Source: Porogramme epimiltina (Eukaryota > Basidiomycota > Agaricomycetes > Polyporales > Polyporaceae). Taken from it: a DNA stretch of 28,821 bases. Under the pieces are notes generated by a model. The model saw only the letters and a program-made list of their open reading frames with translations, did not search any database and was not told the DNA's origin. The translations under genes were made by a program, and so were the position numbers. The stretch is from assembly GCA_900155495.1 (NCBI GenBank), contig FTLJ01000856.1, positions 1-28,821 on the forward strand. Direction: 5' to 3'. Positions 9,424 through 18,756 of the stretch are shown in pieces (position 1 is the first letter of the stretch; the number at the start of each line of letters is the position of its first letter).

Positions 9424-11715
9424 ATGTCTTCCGGAGTGCCGATAACGTCGCTCATACAGGTCCCTGCGCTGGATAACACTCTCGGTGCCTGGTTCCTGGG
9501 TACATCGTTTGGTCTACTGTGAGTACCAGTACCCCCTTTTCGGTCAATATCGTATGAACGCCGCTACGTTAGCATCCAAGGTGTGCTCTACAACCAAGCG
9601 TATCGATACTACAAGAAATATCCAGGCGACCCTCGTTACCTCAAGATCTGGGTACGTGTACAATGAAGCATGGCCTATACTCCAAGGGATTAACCAGATC
9701 GCGCTCTAGGTGGCTGTCAGCATGTGAGTAGGACCCAAAGCTCTCAGGCACGCTCTACTGACTCTTCCCAAGCATCCTTGAGACGTTGAATTGCGTCGTT
9801 ATGATGCATGTCTAGTATGCCCATTTCCCATTGTTGGTGACCATCTGCTAATCTAGCATCTCAGCTACTACTACACAGTTACGAACGGCCTAAATCCCCG
9901 TGCGCTGCTTGGGAAACCTGTTTGGTATGTCACACTGGTGTCATCTAGGATCCGTCGTGACAGCTGACGCTGAGAACTTCTTATCTAGGTCTGTTACGGT
10001 GCGTTGCTATAGACTGGTCCCCAAATGGAGGTGTCGCTGAACATGCTTATTAGCTCTCTCCAATCCCTGCTGTGAGTCCTGCTCTTATGCTTAAGAACGT
10101 GATGCTTACGACACCGCACCCACGGCCCTGTAGTCGTTGTCTGGGATTACTTCCGAGCTGTTCGTCATCCCGTGTCTTAATCTTTCCTCCGACGACGCTT
10201 ATGCAGAAACTCAACCCCAGGTTCTTTGCAAGACGTGTATGGATGTGTAAGTGCTTAGCTAGAGCCTTCATTAACAAAAGCTGATGCGTGTGGCCATGAC
10301 AGTGGGCTCATATTTTAGGCTCATTGTTCCAGTAGTCGTATGTTCGATATCGCCATCTAACTGCCGCACACTTTCTGATCTCAGTCCTTCTAGGTCCTCT
10401 TCTACGCCACGTTCTTTGGTGAGCGAGGGCTCTCGCGTAGTACCATCGTTTCCTGATCAACGATTTCATGGCGCACGCAGGATTCTGGATAGGTCTGCTG
10501 TATTTATCTCCTTACCAACGAGAGTGCTCGCTGACCCTTCATTCAGCATTCTCCGTTCTGGGGTGAATCGAATATCAAGACCGTCTTTTTTATCTGTGCT
10601 AACCTCAGGTGTATAGATGGCAAGCTAAGAACTTAGACGAAGCTCTCAGTCACACGGTACGTGATGACCTCATTCAACGTGTAAGAAGCTTCTTTGATAC
10701 CGCGTAATACAGTGGCTATCCGCTGCGGGCTGTAGCTTCTTCGAAGCGGGCGATCTGCTCGTCACAGTGGTTCTCATCTGGTCCCTACGCACGAAGCAAA
10801 CCAGCATGAAGAGGTAAGGCAGCCAGGAGAAACTGAGTCTCAACGCTCACCACTGCTTGTTAGCACGAGATCGCTTCTTGATACCCTAATACGGTACACG
10901 TTCACTACAGGTGCGTTCTGGATTGTTTTCTAATAGTCTTACCGTGCTGACGTTGGCGTTGCTAGGTCTTCTCGTGACGTATGCGCTAGACTATCTCTCT
11001 GCCGTGCTTGCTCTGACCAAGTCGTTTTAACAGCCTCTTCGAAGTGATCGGCCTTGTTTGCGTGAGTACTCTCGCCCCTACATCACTTATAGACATGTTC
11101 TTATCTCTTCTGTTGAACCAGGTGACTCGTTGGCCAAACAACCTGATATTTGCCGCCTTCCAACTGAACTTGTCCAAGAGTAAGTCTATCCTGCCACCCT
11201 GCCATTAACCGATGCACGCCGCTGATGCTTGTCTCATCTATCTGGCAGTCTCGGCGATATCGTTCCTGATTTCGTAAGGCGGCTTCTTCGATGTCTCAGA
11301 CGTGCTTCCTCTGATAGGTACGGGATCTAGTCTCAACATACGACAAGACTTCGCAAGTAGCCGCCGCCTCGGCGCCCGCGGGGCTACCACGGACGAGTTC
11401 ACTACCACTTTCGCAAAGAAGCACCGCGTCGGACAGATCGAACACTTCGGCGTCCCAACTTCGGGCGGGATCCAGTTCCGCACGCTCGACACGACCACGA
11501 CCACAGCCGTACGCGCTCTTGAATGTTTGGCATCTCGTGCCCGTGGCTCACTTGTGTCGTGACAGGGACCCTCTTTCGACACGGACCCCAGGGACGAAGT
11601 GCTGGACATGAAGCTCACGTCCCCCAATCTAGGCGTCGACTTTGAGACCACTAGAGGATGGCATGCTCATGACTACCAGTTCGACTCACAAGCGACTGCG
11701 ACGCATGGCAAGTGA
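9424..11715 (+). CDS. DUF6534 seven-transmembrane protein, copy 1 (22 exons)
   Basis: Integral membrane protein of the mushroom-expanded DUF6534 family; function unknown. Exons: 9424-9518, 9573-9651, 9710-9723, 9773-9814, 9865-9924, 9989-9998, 10054-10071, 10134-10159, 10221-10246, 10303-10337, 10394-10418, 10481-10492, 10547-10562, 10617-10656, 10713-10813, 10864-10910, 10966-10978, 11034-11061, 11122-11179, 11249-11273, 11331-11508, 11566-11715. All introns are GT..AG and the 365-residue frame closes. Family hallmarks are LDNTLGAWFLGTSF near the N-terminus, FFARRVWM, LRTKQTSMKSTRSLLDTLIRYT and RWPNNLIFAAFQLNLSK. Hydrophobic segments lie at about 20-42, 57-80, 97-115, 120-152, 168-195, 208-235 and 238-260. 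The hydrophilic tail (about 261-365) is probably cytosolic. The copy at 14569 uses the same exon boundaries throughout, which strongly supports the model. Confidence 0.9.
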
Positions 11716-12403
11716 TCTGTCGAAAGAAGCCCGTTAGGGCAGTGAAGCACACACGAATGTTCCGTAGATACGAGCGATGTTCTGTATAAGTTATGTAGCA
11801 TTTAGCGTGGTGTGTAGGTGTTTGGCGTGAAGCATACATATGTATGACCTCTTACGATTTTTACTGTACTTCGAGTGTAGCCTCTGCAGTGGCGGCCCAA
11901 ACCATTCTGGTACACGCTCTCGCGGAAAATCGGTCTGTTATGCAGGTGTGAGTGAAGCAAGCGCGCGTATCATTGAGCGCCAGTGTCGTGTCCATTTTCT
12001 CTTCATCTCTCCACTCTCTTCCTATTACCCCTCTGCTACGATGTACGCTCATACACCTGCAACAACCGAAAGGCGACCCAATTGCAAGAACCACGGCCTT
12101 GAATTCGCATGATCAGCGTAATGTGCGTCAAGGACCCGCAGCAGAGGGCGGGCCTGGAGGTACCGTCGCCGTGCGTGCGTACCCCCGCAACACATCCCTT
12201 TCCCCCCACCTTCTCTACAGTGCTCCATTCTTGTGTATGCCTCCTATGTCGCATTGCGAAGGACGCTGCGGCAAGGAGGTGACGGTCCTATAAACTCTCT
12301 GTGTGCGAGTGGATGGACGAGGACAGTCTGCGTGCGATGGATCTTGCACCCCATTTGGGGCTCGCGGGCCGCGTGCGTGAGCTGGTTCACGGACGTGAGC
12401 TCG
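11716..12403. other. Non-coding DNA after DUF6534 gene 1, degenerate duplicate of 17000-17420
   Basis: No intact gene. DNA from about 12000 to 12175 resembles 17200-17375: a pyrimidine-rich lead into an ATG (12041 against 17240), a stretch around CCACGGCCTTGAA against CCATGCTCTTGAA, and AGGTACCGTCGCCGT against AGGTATCGTTGCCGT. The offset of about 5.2 kb equals that of the flanking genes, so it belongs to the same tandem duplication. Short frames from the two ATGs stop early (23 codons at 12041, 12 at 17240) and do not match each other in frame, so any gene here has decayed. Confidence 0.5.
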
Positions 12404-12715
12404 AGCGTACGACTTCTTCGGCGACAGCAGCTTCTACATGCTCCTCATGAGCGATGTCGCGCAAGACATGCACCTTCTCACGGGCGAGCACGCGGCCGCC
12501 GTAAGGGTGCATCCGGAGGCTCAGATGGGTTGCGTGACGTGCACGCATGCCGACCATGACGTGGAGACGATGCGCCCGGAGCGGCCGAGGTCACTTGTGG
12601 TCATGTTATAAGTTTAAGTACTGTTCGCGCAAGGTCTGGAGCGGCACGAGGCGAACAGGGACCGACTTACGCTCTTAGCGTTCTGCCTATGAGAATCACA
12701 GAGACGAGGAATTAG
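12404..12715 (+). pseudogene. Decayed 3' remnant of the metallo-beta-lactamase-fold hydrolase
   Basis: This stretch aligns with the last part of the hydrolase gene (7105-7481): both share TACGACTTCTTCGGCGAC-type sequence at the start, CTTCTCACGGGCGAGC in the middle and an ending close to GACGAATTAG. About 80 bases present in the intact gene between CTCTACGTG and CTCCTCG are missing here. That deletion removes GHCTGH and one metal-ligand histidine. The upstream two thirds, including HLHFDH, is absent, and a block near the end is scrambled by substitutions and small indels. It sits exactly where the second block should carry its hydrolase. Function is lost. Confidence 0.85.
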
Positions 12716-12948
12716 GAGGACATAAGAGGGCTTGCTTGGCTTAGTAAGAGTGCCGTGATTAGATCAATCATAGTGTGTAGACAATGGCAGCTTGCCGCTC
12801 TGTTACTCCCACCCTCACCTATCCAACCTTCTGTCCCCTTCATTGACACTACATACGAAGCTTGGAGATCCGCGACTTCATGGCGGTCTGATCCATCTCA
12901 CGCAGGTCAGAACCCAACGTGCTGCGTATGCAACTCGGCAACGTACAT
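12716..12948. other. Spacer between hydrolase remnant and methyltransferase 2
   Basis: Equivalent to 7482-7709 in the first block. No gene, RNA or repeat seen. Confidence 0.4.
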
Positions 12949-13632
12949 TTACCCGGTGACGCCTTTGGGATGCTTCGCCGAGAATAGCGCGGCTTTGCCC
13001 ACCACGCGCACCTCGTACTCCTCGAACACCGCTGCGAGTGCCTCTTTCAGACCCTCCTCGGAGTCCTCCCTGTTCTCGAAGATGCCCTTCTTGTTGTACA
13101 TTCCCATAAGCCACCTCCCGAACGAGTTATGCTCGACTCCGCGCCCGAGGACCGTGGAGCCGTACATAACCCCTTCCGGAGCGAGCCCGGGGGCTAGGCT
13201 CTTGAACACCTCGGCTGCCTTGGCAGGGAGGCTGCCCGGGAGGCAGTGGAAGACATAGAAGAGAGCGACGGAGTCAAATGTGCCGCGTGCGCTCTCGGGA
13301 AGCGGCGCGAACACGTTATGTTCCAACGTCTCGACTGTGCCTTTATACCCCGCGCGCCCGAGGCGCTCTGTTGCGTAGGCGAGCGTGTTCGGGTTGAGGT
13401 CGAGGAGTGTGACCGCCTTCATCTTCTGGAGAGACGCGACGGAGTGGGCCGGGTAATATCCAGTTCCGACGCCGACCTCGAGGTGTGCGCCCTCACCGAG
13501 GTGACTTTGGTAGAAGGGAAGGAGGATGGACTTGGTGGGACAGTGCCAGGCATAGGTGCTGGAGAGGGAGAGGACCCAGAAGTCGTAGAAACGGAGGATC
13601 AGACGAGAGTAGTACTTGGCAGATGGATTCAT
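12949..13632 (-). CDS. SAM-dependent methyltransferase, copy 2
   Basis: Paralogue of the methyltransferase at 7710-8393, with exactly the same length of 227 residues and no intron. Motif I LEVGVGTGYY, LLDLNP and the FDS..LFYVFHCLPG segment are unchanged. Differences are mostly conservative (for example FAPLPESARGTFDSVALFYV against FAPFPESARGTFDSIVLFYV), with no stop or frameshift, so the copy appears functional. A stretch in the N-terminal half (13369-13560) is much closer to its paralogue at DNA level than the rest. The ATG at 13632 is the only sensible start. A TATATAA at 13689-13695 on this strand lies about 60 bases upstream, better than anything visible before copy 1, so the copies may be expressed differently. 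Confidence 0.9.
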   Translation of the reverse strand: MNPSAKYYSRLILRFYDFWVLSLSSTYAWHCPTKSILLPFYQSHLGEGAHLEVGVGTGYYPAHSVASLQKMKAVTLLDLNPNTLAYATERLGRAGYKGTVETLEHNVFAPLPESARGTFDSVALFYVFHCLPGSLPAKAAEVFKSLAPGLAPEGVMYGSTVLGRGVEHNSFGRWLMGMYNKKGIFENREDSEEGLKEALAAVFEEYEVRVVGKAALFSAKHPKGVTG

Positions 13633-14568
13633 CGTTCTACGGTGCTGCGATACTGGATTTTGGCGATACCCATTGAGTGCGGCAAGGTTATATAAGTGCC
13701 GTACGCTCTAATATTAAAACCGCGGCAGCTTTAGGGGGATTGCGTTTGATTCCACAACCCAGTCTCCCAGTCTTCTTCCTTCATTTGGCCCACTAATTAC
13801 GAACCCACGACGCCGTTGGCATACATTGAATTACAACCCCTGATCGGAAAAGGTGCGCCACACATATCTATGCTTCTTCATGCTGTGCCCCCAATGTAGC
13901 CTGGAGGAGGCCAGAGCAAGACCCGCCCCACCGGATGGCCGAATCATAATGTCATTCCCCAGTGGCTTCTCCCGCGTCTGGGGTGGTACGTACACGGAGC
14001 TGACCAAACACCATGATCGGTCCTTCGTGGGACTACACCTTGGAAGGAAATCTGTGACATCTGATACATGAAGCCTCCACAACGGTTCACCTCAAATGCT
14101 AGCTCCGGCACCCCCTACATCATGGCTTGCTGGCACAAGTATTCGAACACTAGGTGCGAATTGACGCCTAGCCTACCGAATTGGGACCAAGCGCCAACGA
14201 TGCGTACCATCAGGCGCCTCCGTATCTTTTGAAACTCCCATATGACCATCTTCGTCCCCCTGAGGCGATGCCTGTACATCATCCAGCCGCTACGGCCGTG
14301 TCAGGTAAGTTCTCGGTATGCACCTTCTATGCCGCATGTCAAAGGCTAAGACCTTCAGCAACCATCACCCTTGCCAGCGCATGTCCGATCTTACCCTCGG
14401 CGAGATGTCAGTGCACAGACGGGCAAAGCGCTAATTCGACCATAAACATAGAACATTGTTCTGGCTCAGTGGTATACTTAAAGCGCGCGACGTGTCCATG
14501 CAGCTTCAAGTCGCCGCCCAGCGGCTCCCTCGCCTCAACTGTCAGCGCCTGCTTTGAGGAAACTCATC
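13633..14568. promoter_or_regulatory. Divergent promoter region, methyltransferase 2 / DUF6534 gene 2
   Basis: Counterpart of 8394-9423. A TATATAA (13689-13695) serves the leftward methyltransferase and ATACTTAAA (14474-14482) the rightward membrane-protein gene. Patches of similarity to the first block persist through the region, but overall it is more diverged than the coding parts. No gene within it is supported. Confidence 0.55.
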
Positions 14569-16868
14569 ATGTCTTCCGTGCCGTTGGGTTTGCTCTTACA
14601 CCCTCCTGCGCTTGACAACACTCTCGGTGCGTGGTTTCTAGGCACATCTTTTAACCTACTGTGAGTGAGAGCACCCCTTTTTTGTCTATATCATATCTTA
14701 CCGCGCTTGGGTAGCATCCAAGGCGTGATCTTCAACCAAGCGTATCGATACTACAAGAAATACCCAGGTGATCCCCGCTATCTCAAAATCTGGGTACGTG
14801 TCCACAGATTGGAGCACGATCAACTCTTCTATGAATTGACGAGGGCATGCTTTAGGTGGCCGTCAGCCTGTGAGTAGCAACCGGAGCTCGCAATTACGCT
14901 CTATTGATATACGTCTCCAGCATCTTTGAAGCGCTAAACTGTGCCATTGCGATGCATGTATAGTATGTTCACATCTCTTGCTCTAGTTGTCAATGTATTG
15001 AATCAGCGTCCCAGTTACTTCTACACTGTCACCAATGGCTTGAATCCCCTTGCGCTTATCGGAAAGCTTTCCTGGTATGCTCTATTAATATCACGCAGTA
15101 GGATGGATAACTGACTTCAAGAATGTCTCCTTCAGGTCTGCTGCGGTACGTGTCCATAACGGAATCCTGAACGGATGCGTACTGATAGAATATACGCATC
15201 AGCTGTACCCGATCCCCGCCGTAAGTCCTCTCTTAGGTTGAGATGCTATAAGCTTACAACACCATTCCGTTTGCCCAATAGTTGCTGGCAGGCATGACTT
15301 CTAAAATGTTTGCGTTGCTTCGTTGTCTACCCTCTGCTTTGAAGATCTTTATGTACTAACCTGATTCTTGCTTAGGTTCTTTGCGAGAAGGGTGTGGATG
15401 CGTGAGTAGTCAGCATGCGACCTTGTTATTGGCTGACGTGGATGGTTATAACAGTGGGCTCATATTTCAGGCTGATTGTTCCGGTGGTCGTAAGCACTGA
15501 GTTCCCTTCTGAAACGTGCGGAAATACCTAATCTCTGCTCCTCTAGGCCCTCTTCTACGCTACGGTCTCAGGTGAGCGATGAATCTCACGTGTAGTATCA
15601 TGAACGACGGATGAATAACCCCGCGACATGTGCAGGATTCTGGATAGGTAGGCTCATCTATAGGCCAATCAATGAGAAATTTCACTGAATCTCCTCTTAG
15701 CATTTACTGTCCTAGCGTAAATATTATATTGATACATCACTGTCTATTTCTATTAATACAAGATGTATAGGTGGCAGGCAAACAGCTTGGACGAGGCCCT
15801 CAGCCACACGGTATGTGGTGCATTCTTCGTAATGCACGAAGCACCGTTCACATGGCGTATTACAGTGGCTATCTACTGCGGGTTGTAGCTTTTTTGAAGG
15901 AGCAGAATTGCTCGTCACAGTTGTCCTCATCTGGTCCCTGCGCTGCAAGCACACCAGCATGAAGAGGTACGGTGACTAGAAGCAGCTCAAACTCAATATT
16001 CACTATCCGTCAGCACGAGGTCGCTTCTTGACACCGTGATTCGATACACATTTACTACAGGTGCGTCATAGGACAATTTCCGATAGCATCAACGCGGCCA
16101 ATTTGACCGAATTAGGTCTTCTTGTAACGTATGCGTGGAATCGTTCGTCTTCCATGTCTTCTCCGACTGAGTTTTCTCACTAGAATCTTTGAAGTCGTCG
16201 GGATTGTCTGCGTGAGCCCGATGTTTTTTGCATCTTTCATGACTGTTCTTATCCTGTCTTTCCAACAAGGTGTGTCTTTGGCCTCGTACCCTAATATTCG
16301 CCGCCTTCCAACTCAACCTGTCAAAGAGTGAGCCGGTACTCTTTTCACGCCCTCAGATGTATGTTGATACCGATACTTCTTACGTCTCCTCTTACCCACA
16401 GTCTCAACATTGTCATTCCTGATCTCGTAAGGCGGCTTCTTTAATATCTTACACCCGTTGCCTCTCAGCTAAAATGGCATCTAGTCTGAACATACGACAA
16501 GGCTTCGCACATGGCCGTCGCCTCGGCGTCCACGAGATTGCCACGGACGAGTTCACCACTACTTTCGCGCAGAAGCACCGTGTTGGCCAGGTGAATCCCC
16601 TCGGTGTCATAACCCCGGGTGGAATTCAATTCTGCACTCCTGACACGGCAATATCCACAACGGTACGCGACTATGTACAGTGTCTTCCACTCGCGGCTCA
16701 TCCGGACTACCACAGGATCCCTCTCTCCGGGACACACACCCGATGGGAGAAGCGCTAGACATGACGATCACGTCCCCTCAACTAGGCGTCGATTTTGAGA
16801 GTTCTCGAGGATGGAACGCTCATGACTACGAGTTCAGCTCGCAGGAAACTGCGACACATGGTCGCTGA
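14569..16868 (+). CDS. DUF6534 seven-transmembrane protein, copy 2 (22 exons)
   Basis: Paralogue of the gene at 9424, with the same 22-exon structure and the same 365-residue length. Exons: 14569-14660, 14715-14793, 14856-14869, 14921-14962, 15015-15074, 15136-15145, 15203-15220, 15282-15307, 15376-15401, 15455-15489, 15547-15571, 15636-15647, 15701-15716, 15771-15810, 15866-15966, 16014-16060, 16116-16128, 16184-16211, 16270-16327, 16402-16426, 16485-16662, 16716-16868. Exons 2-21 are identical in length between copies; only the first (92 against 95 nt) and last (153 against 150 nt) differ, each by one codon. Introns differ in length and are strongly diverged. Transmembrane layout and FFARRVWM are conserved; the N-terminal dozen residues, the RTLIF stretch (copy 1 NNLIF) and the tail are the most changed. 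No disruption is seen, so the copy is probably functional. Ligand or transport substrate is unknown. Confidence 0.9.
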
Positions 16869-17605
16869 TCTGCTGAAAAAATGCCGGTGATTCGTGAGCT
16901 AGTTGTGCACTTGACGAATATTCCGTGTGTAAAAACAAGATATGAGCAATGGCAGGCTAGGTTTGAAGCTAGTAGGGTGGCGTTTAGGTGTTTCAAATGA
17001 TATGCGCACGTATTTCTTCTTCCGACCGTCATCCCACTCCGAATCAAGCCTTGAGAGAGCCGATTCAACCCCTCTTCGGCGTCTTTCTCTTTCCTCAAGT
17101 TATTTGCCTATATGAAGATCACGTGGCATTTCCAGACTGTTGGGACTCCGGCTGTCAATCTTCGAAAGCGTGCGGCGGCAAAGAGTGGATTGACGTCCTG
17201 CTCTCACTCTGATCTCTTCCTCCCTGCCTCTCCACTATCATGGCGTCCGCCCACGCATCAGGAACACCGCAGAGATAGGGAGTGGCCCAAGCGGAAAAAC
17301 CATGCTCTTGAAGTCGTACGCTGCGCGTCGAGGGAGGCCGAGGGCTCGGTGGAATGTTCAGAGGTATCGTTGCCGTCCCTATCCCCCTTCCTTTCGCCAT
17401 CTCCACAGCGCTCTATTTAGATGGTATGCACCCTGTTGTGGTCTTGGTTGTGTGCAGTACGGAATAGACAGAGAGCGGACCTCATTCAAACACACCGTGG
17501 CGGCGCGAGTGGGGACGAGCCGTTGGCTAGAGTGCGCCACTGCGTAAGCCGAGCGCGCGGGTACTGGTCTACTACTCCGAGCCTGAGTGGAATGCTAGCT
17601 ATACA
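16869..17605. other. Non-coding DNA after DUF6534 gene 2, degenerate duplicate of 12000-12175
   Basis: Contains the matching half of the decayed duplicate described for 11716-12403 (best match about 17200-17375). Frames are short and interrupted. Nothing else recognisable. Confidence 0.45.
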
Positions 17606-17963
17606 ATGAGCTGGCGCCCGCTCAATGAGAGGGCGTTCTGCATCACAACGGCTGAGACGACGCCGCGCACGCCCTTCCCTGCAGGGGGTAAGTCCTACTC
17701 ACCTTCCTAGGGCACATCTTGAGGTATGCCATAGGGATCAGTCATCCGCGTAGGACGTCGTTCTAATATGCGATATAGAAGGGGGCTCGGGGGATGTGGA
17801 ACCCACAGAGGAGAGGAAATGGGAAGCTTGCCCGCAGAGTAAGAGGAGGTTGAAGAGAACATGTGGCGGGGACTCGGAGGAGCCTCCGCATCTACAAGAT
17901 TTCGGATCCCATCAAAATTCAACAATAGCGGTGGAAGACAAGCCCACCTCGAGCCCAGACTGA
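17606..17963 (+). CDS. Candidate small two-exon gene, W-E-A-C-P-Q-S family
   Basis: An ATG at 17606 opens 27 codons plus one base, then a GTAAGT donor (17688) and a TATAG acceptor (17774-17778) lead in phase into a second exon, 17779-17963, giving 88 residues ending in DKPTSSPD. The protein is hydrophilic with a basic patch, KWEACPQSKRRLKRT. I do not recognise it. The second exon aligns with DNA at about 20840-20980 upstream of the other F-box-like gene, where WDACPQSTRKKRP is encoded. In the aligned WEACPQS/WDACPQS codons the four differences all fall at third positions, which suggests past protein coding. The frames part soon after, so at least one copy has shifted. A chance open frame remains possible. 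Confidence 0.3.
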
Positions 17964-18028
17964 TTGTGCTTTAGAGGCTTAAGTAGTCACATCTATGATC
18001 TCAGTTGCATGGCACAATGTGCAGATCG

Positions 18029-18097
18029 CACGGCGGGCATATCAACATTTTTGTCGATAGGAAATGCATGTGACAGGCAACCGACATCCTACTTTTC
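18029..18097 (+). repeat. Left terminal inverted repeat of the MITE
   Basis: Best-conserved 69 bases of the left arm. They pair with the reverse complement of 18477-18545 with six mismatches and no gap. Confidence 0.88.
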
Positions 18098-18476
18098 TCA
18101 CGGCTTTGGCTCTATCGGCCACACAAGATAAGAGTTTTCCTGTAACATGCCTTTCGTCGTGTGTGAAATGTAATGTGTCTATATAACCTTTCCCCATGGG
18201 TTATATTCAAGGGACAGCCTAGTTCCTGTTTAACTTTCACTCGTCTTTCTCATCGCTGTCGTCCAGAGACGTGAGAAAAACGAGAACAAAAGACAAAGCA
18301 GCGCACACGGTAGCAGATAGGAGGACAAAGTCAGGGGATTGGTTACCTATCACATGCCTTCTTGTGGCGAGGAAAGCGAGGTGGGGCCACAGCCCGGCAA
18401 TTAATGATAAATTTAAGTCAAAGGCAAACAAAAGGGAAGCTTTTATGGCCTGTGGCCAGCGATGCGAAACTCATGC

Positions 18477-18545
18477 GAAAAGTAGGATGACGCTTGCCTT
18501 TCGCATGCATTTCCCATCGACAAAAATGTTGATATGCCCGCCGTG
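18477..18545 (-). repeat. Right terminal inverted repeat of the MITE
   Basis: Right arm, complementary to 18029-18097. Ends in CCCGCCGTG immediately before the second TCG of the target duplication. Confidence 0.88.
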
Positions 18546-18609
18546 TCGCTCTATTGTGTCCTCGATTAGGAGGCTACTAGTAGCCGAACCACGTGCGCAT
18601 ATATTTAAA
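18546..18609 (+). promoter_or_regulatory. Conserved promoter block of F-box-like gene 1 (palindrome, E-box, TATA)
   Basis: Directly right of the MITE. GGCTACTAGTAGCC (18572-18585) is a perfect 14-bp palindrome, CACGTG (18590-18595) is a perfect E-box/G-box core, and an AT stretch ATATATTTAAA (18598-18608) looks like the TATA region. The same palindrome and CACGTG occur with the same spacing before the second gene (21059-21082), within a block conserved almost base for base, while DNA on either side has diverged. This points to a shared regulatory site; the factor is unknown. Confidence 0.6.
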
Positions 18610-18651
18610 CCTCGGCTGCCTAGGCCTCTTTCTTGAACAGCACCATTCTTG

Positions 18652-18675
18652 ACCACCACCACCACCACCACCACC
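18652..18675 (+). repeat. ACC trinucleotide microsatellite in a 5' leader
   Basis: Eight ACC units in the presumed 5' untranslated leader of F-box-like gene 1. The second copy has only interrupted remnants (GACCACCGCCACGACCACTG, about 21131-21150), so the tract expanded or was kept pure in copy 1 alone. Confidence 0.8.
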
Positions 18676-18756
18676 GTACACACCTTCTATCCTCTACCAA
18701 AACCTCTTTCAGGACCACACATCGAGCTCGACTCACTCAGACGAGCCTTTCAGACT

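Larger units (their letters stand above)
18029..18545. mobile_element. MITE-like DNA transposon with long terminal inverted repeats
   Basis: A 517-bp element. Its ends are inverted repeats beginning CACGGCGGGCATATCAACAT; the first 69 bases of each arm differ at only six positions and weaker pairing continues to about 145 bases. The flanks carry TCG on both sides (18026-18028 and 18546-18548) as a 3-bp target-site duplication. The related region upstream of the second F-box-like gene has the empty site: removing the element plus one TCG gives a sequence that lines up base for base with 21021-21043. There is no transposase frame, so it is non-autonomous. A CAC start and 3-bp duplication would suit a CACTA-like family, but that assignment is inference. 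It lies about 210 bases before the F-box-like gene start. Confidence 0.88.

Noticed and set aside
11274..11276. TAA directly after exon 20 as the true end of DUF6534 gene 1 (same in copy 2 at 16427-16429)
   Set aside because: Splicing at GTAAGG to the acceptor in ATCTAG gives an in-phase exon (SLNIRQ...) of exactly the same length, 178 bases, in both copies. Its protein sequence is conserved, so the longer model is better.
13246..13695. Plus-strand open frame of 149 codons over methyltransferase 2
   Set aside because: It is the antisense of the conserved methyltransferase reading frame, whose motifs are clear on the minus strand.
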